From an uncultured Alphaproteobacteria bacterium (lineage in GTDB: Bacteria > Pseudomonadota > Alphaproteobacteria > HIMB59 > GCA-002718135): a stretch of DNA of 64,000 nt. Of the stretch, positions 9,875-19,779 are shown in pieces. Under the pieces are notes generated by a model. The model made no database searches and was not told the origin of the DNA. It saw only the letters and a program-made list of their open reading frames with translations. The stretch's first letter is position 1. Each line of letters opens with the position of its first letter. The translations under genes and the position numbers were made by a program. The stretch spans positions 26,192 through 90,191 of the forward strand of contig CACDIK010000002.1 in NCBI GenBank assembly GCA_902553005.1. Reading direction: 5' to 3'.

Positions 9875-9893
9875 GTGTCCCCCAATTGTCCCC
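9875..9893 (-). promoter_or_regulatory. Paired motif gtgtcccccaattgtcccc (possible integrase arm-binding site)
   Basis: Same architecture and orientation as 8771-8793. Confidence 0.4.
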
Positions 9894-9929
9894 GGAGATT
9901 TTAAAATAATATGAATTTAGTATATTTGT

Positions 9930-10004
9930 TGGAGCGGGCGAAGGGATTCGAACCCTCGACTTCAACCTTGGCAAGGTTGCGCTCTACCCCTGAGCTACGC
10001 CCGC
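9930..10004 (-). tRNA. tRNA-Gly(GCC), CCA encoded
   Basis: Reverse complement GCGGGCGTAGCTCAGGGGTAGAGCGCAACCTTGCCAAGGTTGAAGTCGAGGGTTCGAATCCCTTCGCCCGCTCCA: 7-bp acceptor stem, D, anticodon (GCC) and T arms. Confidence 0.95.
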
Positions 10005-10058
10005 TTGAAATACACAATTACCATTTTGAATTTATAAGTCAATATTTGAGAAAACGAT

Positions 10059-10877
10059 TTATTTAAATCTTCTTCTGTAGACAATATCAACAAGTAACAT
10101 ATGAGGAAGCGTTAAAGCAGCGAGTCCAATGAAAATTACTTTTAATATCGACTCATATAATGATAAATTTTGGACTAAATAATAAACAATTAATAAACCT
10201 CCAATCCAAGAAATTACTGTAAAAATTATTGTGGAGTAAATAACAAAGTATTTATTTTGTAAATTTAAATAAATATTTTTAATCAGATGTTTTAAATGTT
10301 TGTAAGTGTGAAAAAAACAGAAATATATAGCGAAGCTTAGTAATGGATCGAAAAAATAAAAAATTAATAAAAGAAATATAATCTCAATAATTCCTTTTCG
10401 TAATTTCTTTTCAAAGAAAGAGAGATAAACAAAATATATTATAGATAATAATGTTAAAAAATATGGGATGAAAAAAAATTTTTGGATTGAGTAAATATTA
10501 TTATTTGTCAGATATTCAAATATCAAAAAAGATTGATCTTCGTTGAAAAATATTATTCCAAAAATAATAGTCATTCCATAAGTAAAGCTTATAGAATACT
10601 TGTATTTATTTATTTTAAAATTTGTCCAATCACATAATCCAAAATGGGCAATAGTCATTATAATAAAAATCGTTAATGAAATAATAGGAAAATATAACCA
10701 AAATAAAATGACTAGAAAAAATAAAATTAGGTAGTAAAATAAAAATTGTAGAAATTGAATTCTGTTATTAAAACCTACTAAAGAAGCAACAGCACCATCA
10801 AATGAACCATGTGGAAGACCAATGAAAAAAATTAATAAAAAGGAAATAATATTTAAAATTGTTAGGTCTGCTAACAT
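10059..10877 (-). CDS. blh: Brp/Blh family beta-carotene 15,15'-dioxygenase
   Basis: GLPHGSFDGAV, AHFGLCDW, FCFFHTYKHLKHL, LPHMLLVD motifs; last gene of the crt cluster. Confidence 0.88.
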   Translation of the reverse strand: MLADLTILNIISFLLIFFIGLPHGSFDGAVASLVGFNNRIQFLQFLFYYLILFFLVILFWLYFPIISLTIFIIMTIAHFGLCDWTNFKINKYKYSISFTYGMTIIFGIIFFNEDQSFLIFEYLTNNNIYSIQKFFFIPYFLTLLSIIYFVYLSFFEKKLRKGIIEIIFLLLIFYFFDPLLSFAIYFCFFHTYKHLKHLIKNIYLNLQNKYFVIYSTIIFTVISWIGGLLIVYYLVQNLSLYESILKVIFIGLAALTLPHMLLVDIVYRRRFK

Positions 10878-10878
10878 A

Positions 10879-11961
10879 TCATTTAAATAACTCTTTTATA
10901 AAAGGAAGCTTGGGCATGCTATTTATAATTTTTAACTTAGTTAATAAATTCGATTCACCCATCATAAAACTTTGGAATTCTTTTCCATTTAGATTAGATG
11001 CGAGTTTTATAAATGACCTTCCATCTTCTCTATTATTTTTTAAAAAATTAATAAAAACTTTATCCATTTTTCTTTCTAAAAAATTATGTATATTTACATA
11101 ATTGTTCTTTGAATTTTTTAACAATTGAATTTGTTTTATAAGAAATGAAAAAGCATATCCAGTAGAGGGTTTGCAAGCACCTCCTCTAATACCAATATTG
11201 AAGATTTTAGAATTAACTGATTTTTTTTCCCCTGCAAAAAACATTGGTATTACCCCTTTTTCTGAACTCTGTTCTTTAAAATTATTAATATTATTTTTCT
11301 TTAAGTAATCATTTATTCTTTCCCTATACCAGGAACTGTGAAAGACATCTTTTGAAAAGACCGTCGATTCAACAAGCGCTTTATTGTGACTAAATGGTAG
11401 GATGTATATAAAATGCAAAATATTATTTTCTTCCGTAAAGTGCATCAAGGTTAATTTATCTTCATTAAAAGTATTATCTGCCACGGTAATATGAATTCCA
11501 AAAAAATGTTGTAATAATTCATCTTTTTTTTCTTTTGCTGATCGTGAATCATATATTTTTTCAGCGTAATATATTTTATCATCAGTAGTGATTATTTTAA
11601 AATAATTTTTTTCAGGAAAATATTGGACAACTTGTTTGTTTATAATTTTTAAATTATTTTTTGTTTCTAGGCAAAATTTTTTCCAAGTTTTAAAACTAAT
11701 GACACAGTAAGGTTTATCCAAACTTGTATGTGTTACATTGGTATTTTTGTTGCCAATACTCCATTTGTACCATTTTTTTTCAATAATTTTTTCAAATGGC
11801 TTCATCCAATCTGTTAACCAAAAACCAAAAATATTATCTCTTTTGTTTGTATCTTCACTTTCAAATGCAATAATTTCGTTAAAACTATCTCCGTAAAGAA
11901 TTTTATTTACAGCTAAACCACTAGGGCCTAACCCAATTATAGCAGCTTTATAAATTTTCAT
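10879..11961 (-). CDS. crtY: Lycopene beta-cyclase
   Basis: Nucleotide-binding IIGLGPSGLAVNKIL, NIGIRGGACKPSTGYAF; crt operon position. Confidence 0.88.
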   Translation of the reverse strand: MKIYKAAIIGLGPSGLAVNKILYGDSFNEIIAFESEDTNKRDNIFGFWLTDWMKPFEKIIEKKWYKWSIGNKNTNVTHTSLDKPYCVISFKTWKKFCLETKNNLKIINKQVVQYFPEKNYFKIITTDDKIYYAEKIYDSRSAKEKKDELLQHFFGIHITVADNTFNEDKLTLMHFTEENNILHFIYILPFSHNKALVESTVFSKDVFHSSWYRERINDYLKKNNINNFKEQSSEKGVIPMFFAGEKKSVNSKIFNIGIRGGACKPSTGYAFSFLIKQIQLLKNSKNNYVNIHNFLERKMDKVFINFLKNNREDGRSFIKLASNLNGKEFQSFMMGESNLLTKLKIINSMPKLPFIKELFK

Positions 11962-12829
11962 TTGGGAGATTATCTCTAATTTTTTGATACTGATATTTCA
12001 TAAAAGGGATAAAAATAAAAAGTAAAATTGATTTAGCTGTAATTAAAGATTTCTCTAATAAGTTTAAATATACCCTTTCTCTTAAATATTTTTTTTTATT
12101 GGATTTTATCTTAATACCAATCCCTCTATAAATATTAGCCGCAATGAATATTCCTAGTCTTGTGGATGGTGGGATATACTTTAAACCAGCAAAACCATTT
12201 TTATAAAACATATCTGAAAGGACTATTACTTCATGAATTGCATTTGATATTCTTTCATCTTTTTCTGAGCTTTTGTTATGAAGATCAGTTAAATTTTCTA
12301 GTGATATATCAGGTATCCAATTAGCAGGTAAATATATTCTTTTCATTTTGGAATCTTCATAAACATCTCTAGCTATATTTGTTAGTTGCATTCCAATACC
12401 TAAATCAATTGCAGATTTTGCTGCTTTTTCATTTTTTACTCCTATAATTTTAGACATCATTAATCCGACAGTTCCGGCAACATGATAAGAGTATTTTATA
12501 AGTTCTTCCTTGTTTTGAATTCTTGTTTTTTTCTGATCCAAAATTAATCCCTCTATTAAGTCTATAAAAATTAAATTGTTAATTTCATTTTTTTGCAAAA
12601 AAATATTTACTTTATTATTTTTATTGGTCTTTATTTCTTCAATTGAATTTTTGAGATAGATAGTTTGATCTTTGTTGTGTTTATCAGCAATATCATCAAA
12701 ATATCTACAAATTGAATATAGAATACCAGCATTTTTTTTTGAACTTTTTGGTAAAAAAAAACTTGCCCAATAAAAACTTTTACCTTCTCTTTTAAGGTCA
12801 GTCGACGAATTTAGTTCTAAATCAATCAT
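11948..12829 (-). CDS. crtB: Phytoene synthase
   Basis: SFYWASFFLPK, YSICRYFDDIAD, GIGMQLTNIARDVYED, IYLPANW. Confidence 0.93.
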   Translation of the reverse strand: MIDLELNSSTDLKREGKSFYWASFFLPKSSKKNAGILYSICRYFDDIADKHNKDQTIYLKNSIEEIKTNKNNKVNIFLQKNEINNLIFIDLIEGLILDQKKTRIQNKEELIKYSYHVAGTVGLMMSKIIGVKNEKAAKSAIDLGIGMQLTNIARDVYEDSKMKRIYLPANWIPDISLENLTDLHNKSSEKDERISNAIHEVIVLSDMFYKNGFAGLKYIPPSTRLGIFIAANIYRGIGIKIKSNKKKYLRERVYLNLLEKSLITAKSILLFIFIPFMKYQYQKIRDNLPNENL

Positions 12830-12831
12830 TG

Positions 12832-14307
12832 TTATTTTAATTCAGATTTGATGATATTTTCAACAACTTTAGCTGAGGAAAGAACACCTGGTATTCCAGC
12901 CCCTGGATGTGAGCCTGCTGCAGAAAAATATAAATTTTTAATTTTTTTGTCTTTGTTGTGATATCTAAACCAAGCTGACTGTGTAAAAATTGGGGCTATA
13001 GAAAATCCTGCTCCGTGCATAGAATTGTAATCGTTTTTAAAATCTTTAGGGTTCATCCAAAAAACATCTGTAATACTCTTTTCTAAATCTGGCATAATTG
13101 TTTGTGATAATTCTTTAACTATCTTATTTTTAAGGTTTTCTGATTCAACATCCCAATCAATTTTGCCTTGTAAATTGGGTACTGGGCATAGAACATAAAA
13201 ACTATCACATCCTTCTGGAGCAAACGATTTATCAGTTGCGGTAGGCCTATGAATATATAAAGAAAAATCTTCAGATAATATTTTATTTTTAAATATATCA
13301 TGAAGTAAAGATTTAAATCTTTCAGTCATCCAAATAGTATGATGAGCAACTTTATGGTATTGTTTTTTCGTACCAAAGAAAAGAACAAAAAGCCCCATTG
13401 AATACAATAAGTTTTTTTCTTTTAATACAGGTCTTTTTAAATTTTGTTTTTTTAAAAGTTTAGAGTAAACCATGGGTGGATCAGCATTACAAACAACTAG
13501 ATCTATATTAGAAATCTCTTCATTGTTTGTTAATATTTTTGTTATCCTATTATTTTCCACAATAAATTCTTTTGCCTCTGTATTTGTTTTTATTTTAATA
13601 CCACAATCAATCATTAATTGTTTTAGTTCAGATACAATTTTACCAGTTCCGCCCATACAAAAAAATACGCCCCATTTTCTCTCTAAATAATGAATCAAAG
13701 CGTAAATAGATGTTGTTGTGTGTGGATCACCTCCAACTAAAAGTGGGTGAATTGAAAATGCTTTTCTAAGATATGGATTTTTTAGATAACTATTTACAAG
13801 TTGAGATACTGTGAAATAACTTTTTAAAATAATTAAATTAGGAATAACACCTAACATTTTAAAAAAAGAAATAAATGGTTTGTCAGCTAATTGTGTGAAC
13901 CCTACATCAAAAATTTTTTTTGATTGATTTAAGAGTTTAGAATATCCTTTGATGTCTCTATTATCATATTTGCTTATTTCATTATTTGTCTTTTCGATAG
14001 TAGAACAATAATCAAAAGTTTTACCATCATGAAAATAATATCTATACCAGGGCTCAAGAGGAACAAAACTCAAATAATCTTCTCTTTTTTTCCCAAATAG
14101 ACTAAATAATTCATCAAAAAGAAATGGTGCTGTTATAACTGTTGGTCCAGCATCATGTTTAAAACCATTCACTTCAAAAACTCTTGCTCTTCCTCCAAGC
14201 TCGTCTAGTTTTTCAATAATTGTTGTATCATAGCCTAATTTTTTTAGTCTTAGACTAATCGCAATACCTCCAAAACCACTTCCTATAACTACTGCTTTTT
14301 TTCCCAT
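12832..14307 (-). CDS. crtI: Phytoene desaturase
   Basis: VIGSGFGGIAISLRLKKLGYDTTIIEKLDELGGRARVFEVNGFKHDAGPTVIT; C-terminal FSAAGSHPGAGIPGVLSSAKV. Confidence 0.95.
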   Translation of the reverse strand: MGKKAVVIGSGFGGIAISLRLKKLGYDTTIIEKLDELGGRARVFEVNGFKHDAGPTVITAPFLFDELFSLFGKKREDYLSFVPLEPWYRYYFHDGKTFDYCSTIEKTNNEISKYDNRDIKGYSKLLNQSKKIFDVGFTQLADKPFISFFKMLGVIPNLIILKSYFTVSQLVNSYLKNPYLRKAFSIHPLLVGGDPHTTTSIYALIHYLERKWGVFFCMGGTGKIVSELKQLMIDCGIKIKTNTEAKEFIVENNRITKILTNNEEISNIDLVVCNADPPMVYSKLLKKQNLKRPVLKEKNLLYSMGLFVLFFGTKKQYHKVAHHTIWMTERFKSLLHDIFKNKILSEDFSLYIHRPTATDKSFAPEGCDSFYVLCPVPNLQGKIDWDVESENLKNKIVKELSQTIMPDLEKSITDVFWMNPKDFKNDYNSMHGAGFSIAPIFTQSAWFRYHNKDKKIKNLYFSAAGSHPGAGIPGVLSSAKVVENIIKSELK

Positions 14308-14364
14308 TTTTAATTTTGTAATTGTATTTAAATACCTTATTTCTTAATAAATATAATATTATTT

Positions 14365-14877
14365 ATGCTTACAAAGACAGATTTATTTGAATTACTTAGT
14401 GTAAAAAATAAAGATTTTCAAATTCATGATCATGATCCTTTATTTACAGTTGAAGACTCTGAAAATCTAAGGGGTGAAATTAAAGGAGCACATACAAAAA
14501 ATTTATTTTTAAAAAATAAAAAAAATAATTTTTATCTTTTTAGTTGTGATGAAAATGCAAAGGTTGATTTAAAGCAATTTTCTAAATCTATCGATGCTAA
14601 AAATTTATCATTTGCTAATGCTGAATATTTAGAACAATTTCTAGGTATAAAGCCAGGATCAGTTTCACCATTTGCCCTTCTTAACGACAAGCATAATGTT
14701 GTTGAATTTTACTTAGATGAAAAGCTTTTTAACAGTGAATTAATTAACTTCCACCCCCTAATTAACACAACAACTATAAGTATAAAGACTTCAGAATTTA
14801 TAAACTTCCTCCTTGAAAATAATAAAAAAATTCATATTTTTTCTTTGGATAGTTATAGTATAGTTAAATCTTTATGA
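14365..14877 (+). CDS. Prolyl-tRNA deacylase / YbaK-ProX family
   Basis: HTKNLFLKNKKNNFYLFSCDENAKVDLK and LGIKPGSVSPFALLND motifs. Confidence 0.85.
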   Translation: MLTKTDLFELLSVKNKDFQIHDHDPLFTVEDSENLRGEIKGAHTKNLFLKNKKNNFYLFSCDENAKVDLKQFSKSIDAKNLSFANAEYLEQFLGIKPGSVSPFALLNDKHNVVEFYLDEKLFNSELINFHPLINTTTISIKTSEFINFLLENNKKIHIFSLDSYSIVKSL

Positions 14878-15740
14878 GTGAAAATACAAATATAATCGAT
14901 GTTACTGAAGCAGAGTTTAATGATCAGGTTATTGAGGCAAGTGAGAGAAAATTAATTGTTGTTGATTTTTGGGCTCCTTGGTGTGGTCCTTGTAAACAAT
15001 TAACACCAATTTTAGAAAAAATAATTTCAAAATCAGGAGACAAAATCACTTTAGTAAAAATAAATATTGATGAAAATCAACAAATTGCTGCACAATTAAG
15101 AATTCAATCAATTCCTACTGTCTACGCTTTCAAAGATAAACAAATTGTTAATGCATTTCAGGGTGTTATTCCTGAAGGCCAAATTATTGAATTTATTGAA
15201 AAGTGTTTAGGTTCTAAAATTAATGAAGACTTCACTGAATTTTATAATGAAATAGAAAGTGCTATGGCTGAAAATAAGTTTGAAGAAACTAAAGACACTC
15301 TTCTAGAATTTATTTCTAAAAACTCAGACGAAATTAAAGGTATTTGTTTTTATTTAGAGTGTTTGATTGAACTTAAACAATTTGAAGAGGTTGAGATGTT
15401 CATTAGTTCATTAGAAAAAGATGTACAAGATAAGGATGAAGTTAAACAGGTTTTAAAAAAAATGGAAATTGTGAAAAATAATTCATCCGGACCAAATATA
15501 AATGAGTTGCTTGGCAAACTTGAGAGTGAACCAAATAATATTGATTTAATTTTAGAAATATCAGATAAATATTTTTCAATGAAACAATATGAAAATGGAA
15601 TGGATTTGCTTCTAAAAAATTATCCAAAAAATAAGGATAGTATAAAAAATAAGATGGTAGAATTTTTTGCTGTACTTGGAAATACTGATCAAATTACTAT
15701 TCAGTATAGGAAAAAACTTTCACAATTAATGTTTTCATAA
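14874..15740 (+). CDS. Thioredoxin-domain, TPR-tailed co-chaperone (CnoX-like)
   Basis: VVDFWAPWCGPCKQLTPILEK (CGPC) followed by a helical TPR-like C-terminus. Confidence 0.85.
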   Translation: MSENTNIIDVTEAEFNDQVIEASERKLIVVDFWAPWCGPCKQLTPILEKIISKSGDKITLVKINIDENQQIAAQLRIQSIPTVYAFKDKQIVNAFQGVIPEGQIIEFIEKCLGSKINEDFTEFYNEIESAMAENKFEETKDTLLEFISKNSDEIKGICFYLECLIELKQFEEVEMFISSLEKDVQDKDEVKQVLKKMEIVKNNSSGPNINELLGKLESEPNNIDLILEISDKYFSMKQYENGMDLLLKNYPKNKDSIKNKMVEFFAVLGNTDQITIQYRKKLSQLMFS

Positions 15741-15741
15741 C

Positions 15742-16335
15742 ATGGAAATCCCTATTTTTCCTTTAAACGGTGCCGTCCTTTTTCCAGGAACAAGCTTGCC
15801 TCTAAATATATTTGAAAAAAGATATATTGAGATGGTTGACTACGCTCTTTCAAAGGAAAGGCACATAGGTATGATACAATCTGATGAAAAAAATAAACTC
15901 TATAATATTGGTTGTATTGGAAAAATTCATAGTTTTAGTGAAACAGCAGACGGACGATATTTAATTAGTCTACAGGGAACTAATTGTTTTAATGTTAAGA
16001 AAGAATTAGAAAAAAACTATAAGTTTAGGTTAGTAGAAGCTGAATTGTTGGATTTTGAAGAAGATAGGAACATCATAAATGAAAAACAAAAAAATAATCT
16101 TTTAGATAAGTATAGCCAATACATTAAAGTCAAAAAAATTAACTTAAATTTAGAAGAAATTCGAAACATAGATTTTAATCAAATTGTAAAGTTTATAGCA
16201 ATGATATCCCCTTTTAGTGATATTGAAAAACAAGTTCTTTTGGAAACAAAAAATTTAAGCGATTTTTATAAAAAACTTCATTCAATTTTAGAGCTTGAAA
16301 TTGTTGAAGATAATAATAGCAAAACTATTAATTAA
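15742..16335 (+). CDS. LON peptidase substrate-binding domain protein
   Basis: IPIFPLNGAVLFPGTSLPLNIFEKRYIEMVDYAL. Confidence 0.88.
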   Translation: MEIPIFPLNGAVLFPGTSLPLNIFEKRYIEMVDYALSKERHIGMIQSDEKNKLYNIGCIGKIHSFSETADGRYLISLQGTNCFNVKKELEKNYKFRLVEAELLDFEEDRNIINEKQKNNLLDKYSQYIKVKKINLNLEEIRNIDFNQIVKFIAMISPFSDIEKQVLLETKNLSDFYKKLHSILELEIVEDNNSKTIN

Positions 16336-17509
16336 CACCCATAGCAAAATCGCTTATTTGATTTTTTAATTTTTTACTTTTCTCAATTAGATTGATAGCT
16401 GAAAATCTTGCATGATTAAAAATTGTATTGTCTAATTTAAAGACACTATCAACTTTGTCAGTAATTTGATAAAGCCTATAAGCTTTGAAAAAATTATCTT
16501 TCTGAAACTCTTTACAAAATATATCATCTCCCAATTCAAAACCTAGAGAGTTATATTTTTTAACAAGATTATATAGACTTTCTACATCTTGCATACCTAG
16601 ATTCCATCCTTGTCCTGCAATTGGATGAAATGAATGGGCTGAGTCGCCTAAGTAAATAATTCTGTTCTCAAAAAATTTAGAGTTTAAATGAGCTTTTAAG
16701 GGAAAGCTTTGTTTGGTGATTATTTTTTTTATCTCACCCACACTTCCCTGTGTCCTTTCATTTAGAATGGAAATAATATTATTATCATCTAAGGAAAGTA
16801 AAGAATTTATAAATTTATTATTGTTTGTCCAAACTATTGAGCTTTGAAACTGATTTTTATTTTTTTGCATTGGTAGGATTGCAAGAGGTCCATTTTTAAA
16901 GAAAAACTCATAAGCAGTATTATAGTGATTCTTTGAGTGATAAAAATTTATTACAATTGCTTTCTTTTTATAATCTTTTTTATAAATTGGTGTTTTAAAA
17001 ATTTTTCTTATGGAACTATTTTTGCCATCACACGCGAATAGAATATTTGAATTAACATAGAAATTATTTTGCTTAGTTATAATTCTGTCGCTTTGATAAA
17101 AAATATCTTTAACATGAACATTGTTAAAAATTTCTACGTTTTTTTGTTTTTGTAATTTTTTATACAGGCAATAAAGTATAAACTCGTTTTTGACTATATA
17201 TCCAAGATTGGATTTTCTTCTTTGATTGTCAAAATAAATTTTGTTTGATTGATTTCTGTCTATTATTTTAATATTCTTTATTGGTTCTGCGTGATTGCTA
17301 ATATCCTTCCAAATGTTTATTTCTTCGAGAAATTTTTTTGTACCCTCTGAAATTGCTGTTGTCCTTTTATCTAAATAATTTTTATGATTAAATTTAGTGT
17401 TTTGCTCTAAAACTACTACTTTATTACCAAGTTTAGAAAGTGAGTAAGCTGCGACTGCCCCTATAAGCCCTCCTCCTATTATATTAATATTTGATTGAAT
17501 TTCTTTCAT
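16328..17509 (-). CDS. UbiH/UbiF-family FAD-dependent ubiquinone biosynthesis hydroxylase
   Basis: NIIGGGLIGAVAAYSLSKLG; IIYLGDSAHSFHPIAGQGWNLGMQDVESL. Confidence 0.88.
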   Translation of the reverse strand: MKEIQSNINIIGGGLIGAVAAYSLSKLGNKVVVLEQNTKFNHKNYLDKRTTAISEGTKKFLEEINIWKDISNHAEPIKNIKIIDRNQSNKIYFDNQRRKSNLGYIVKNEFILYCLYKKLQKQKNVEIFNNVHVKDIFYQSDRIITKQNNFYVNSNILFACDGKNSSIRKIFKTPIYKKDYKKKAIVINFYHSKNHYNTAYEFFFKNGPLAILPMQKNKNQFQSSIVWTNNNKFINSLLSLDDNNIISILNERTQGSVGEIKKIITKQSFPLKAHLNSKFFENRIIYLGDSAHSFHPIAGQGWNLGMQDVESLYNLVKKYNSLGFELGDDIFCKEFQKDNFFKAYRLYQITDKVDSVFKLDNTIFNHARFSAINLIEKSKKLKNQISDFAMGVN

Positions 17510-17556
17510 AATTTTCTTCGAATTACCATAATCTAAATGTATTACAATCTAACTAT

Positions 17557-19779
17557 ATGTTCAAGTATGGTTCTTTTCGAAATTTTGTCATTAAATTTTT
17601 TGTAGGAATAATTTTATTTGGTTTTGGATTAATTTATTTAGTCAGTCTATATACATTTTCCCCTAATGATCCGGGTTATCAAAATTTTAATGAAGGTGAG
17701 ATTCAAAATATTCTGGGCCACTTTGGTGCATATTTATCAAGTTATTCATTAGTATTTATTGGAACACTAAGCTATTTATTTGCTCTATTTTTAACAATAG
17801 AAGGTGGTAGGTTTTTTCTAGGTATTGCTAATCGATTTGTAATTTTAAATTCTATATCAAATCTAGTTGGTATTATAAGTATAAATATTTCCTTAAAATC
17901 ATTTGGTGAATATTATTTAGAGAAGGGTGTATTGTCTCAGATCATTGTAGATCTATTTTCAATTATTAATTTAAATTTTTTAGATAATATTTTTGTTTAT
18001 TATATCAGTAATTTTTTAATTTTTGTAATTGGACTTTTTTTAATACTTGTATCCTTTAGAACAAAAATGTCTTGGATAAATAAAATTATTCATTCGTTAA
18101 GAGTGTTCAGATATTTAAAGTTTTTGTTTTCAGTATTTAGTCTGTTAAAATATTTAAAATTTAAAAAAAGAACTTCTAAAAAAACTTTGAGGAGTGAGCC
18201 AACTATTAAAAAAAGAAATTATGTAAATATAAATAGAAATAGTAATTTAAGCACTAAAACTGAAAAACAACTAGAATTGGATAACTTCAGTTTTAGTCTT
18301 CCTTCAAAAGATCTTCTTTCAATATCAAACTTTAAAAAAAATCAAAATAAAGAACTCGATAAGATAAATACTGATGCGGCTTTAAAATTAGAAAAGACAC
18401 TTTCCGAATATGGTGTTGAAGGAAAGATAATTGGTTTTAGTAGTGGTCCTATTGTTACCTTGTTTGAGTTTGTTCCAAATGCAGGTATCAAATCGAGTAA
18501 AGTTATAGGTTTATCAGATGATATTGCTCGAGCAATGTCCTCTATCTCTGCTAGAATTTCAACTCAACCAGGTAAAACCAGTTTAGGAATCGAAATACCA
18601 AACAGTAAAAGGGAAAGTGTTTTGTTTGGGGATTTAATTAAAGAAGGAGAGTTTGAGATAGAAAACGATTCTCTAACACTCGCACTAGGAAAGGATATAT
18701 CTGGAAAAAGTATTTTTGCAAATTTAGAACGAATGCCACATCTCTTAATAGCTGGAACAACAGGTTCTGGAAAATCAGTAGGCATTAACACAATGATCTT
18801 AAGTATTTTATATAAATTTAAACCCAATGAGTGCAAATTAATTTTGATCGATCCTAAAATGTTAGAACTAAGTATTTATGAAGATATTCCTCATTTATTA
18901 ACACCTGTTGTAACAGATCCAAAAAAAGCTGTTTTTGCTCTTAAATGGGTCGTGAGAGAAATGGAAAACAGATATAAATTGATGAGTTCTTTAAATGTCA
19001 AAAATATAGATTCCTATAATGATAAGGTTGTTAGAACTGTTTCATCTGGAAGAAAAATTTATAGAGAGGTTCAAACCGGAATTGATGATGACTCAAGAAA
19101 GCCAATAATTGAAAAACAAGAAATTCTTCTAGAAAAAATGCCTTACATAGTTGTTGTAATTGACGAGATGGCTGATTTAATGATGGTTGCAGGAAAAGAA
19201 GTAGAGTCATTAGTACAAAGATTAGCTCAGATGGCTAGAGCCTCTGGTATACATCTTATAACAGCAACACAAAGACCTAGTGTTGATGTTATTACTGGAA
19301 CGATAAAAGCAAATTTTCCAAGTCGTATAAGTTATAAAGTATCAAGTAAGTTTGATAGTAGAACAATATTAAATGAAATGGGAGCGGAACAACTACTAGG
19401 AAGTGGTGATATGTTATTTTTGGAAAACGGGGGTATTATTAAAAGACTACATGGTGGGTTTGTTGCAGAAAATGAAGTTGATAGGGTTGTAGCTCATATA
19501 AAAAAACAAGCTACATTTGATCATAAAAATGAAATTTCTCTATTTGAAGATGATTTAAGCTCTACAATGAGAGAGGATTTGATTTCAAATAATAATGATG
19601 AATTATATAGTAAAGCGGTTGATATAGTTATCAAACAACAAAAAGTTTCTACTAGTTATGTTCAACGATATCTTCAGATTGGCTACAATAGAGCAGCTAG
19701 AATTATAGAAAAAATGGAAGAAGATGGAATTATCAGTGAGGCGAACAACGCAGGTAAAAGATATGTTCTTAAAAAGTAA
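17557..19779 (+). CDS. ftsK: DNA translocase FtsK
   Basis: N-terminal TM segments; HLLIAGTTGSGKSVGIN Walker A; VVVIDEMADLMM; C-terminal winged-helix gamma domain. Confidence 0.96.
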   Translation: MFKYGSFRNFVIKFFVGIILFGFGLIYLVSLYTFSPNDPGYQNFNEGEIQNILGHFGAYLSSYSLVFIGTLSYLFALFLTIEGGRFFLGIANRFVILNSISNLVGIISINISLKSFGEYYLEKGVLSQIIVDLFSIINLNFLDNIFVYYISNFLIFVIGLFLILVSFRTKMSWINKIIHSLRVFRYLKFLFSVFSLLKYLKFKKRTSKKTLRSEPTIKKRNYVNINRNSNLSTKTEKQLELDNFSFSLPSKDLLSISNFKKNQNKELDKINTDAALKLEKTLSEYGVEGKIIGFSSGPIVTLFEFVPNAGIKSSKVIGLSDDIARAMSSISARISTQPGKTSLGIEIPNSKRESVLFGDLIKEGEFEIENDSLTLALGKDISGKSIFANLERMPHLLIAGTTGSGKSVGINTMILSILYKFKPNECKLILIDPKMLELSIYEDIPHLLTPVVTDPKKAVFALKWVVREMENRYKLMSSLNVKNIDSYNDKVVRTVSSGRKIYREVQTGIDDDSRKPIIEKQEILLEKMPYIVVVIDEMADLMMVAGKEVESLVQRLAQMARASGIHLITATQRPSVDVITGTIKANFPSRISYKVSSKFDSRTILNEMGAEQLLGSGDMLFLENGGIIKRLHGGFVAENEVDRVVAHIKKQATFDHKNEISLFEDDLSSTMREDLISNNNDELYSKAVDIVIKQQKVSTSYVQRYLQIGYNRAARIIEKMEEDGIISEANNAGKRYVLKK

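Larger units (their letters stand above)
8644..9980. mobile_element. Candidate tRNA-Gly-targeted non-autonomous integrative element carrying a sulfotransferase
   Basis: Direct repeat of tRNA 3' part at both ends; paired TGTCCCC motifs inside both ends; a single cargo ORF; no integrase. Confidence 0.6.
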
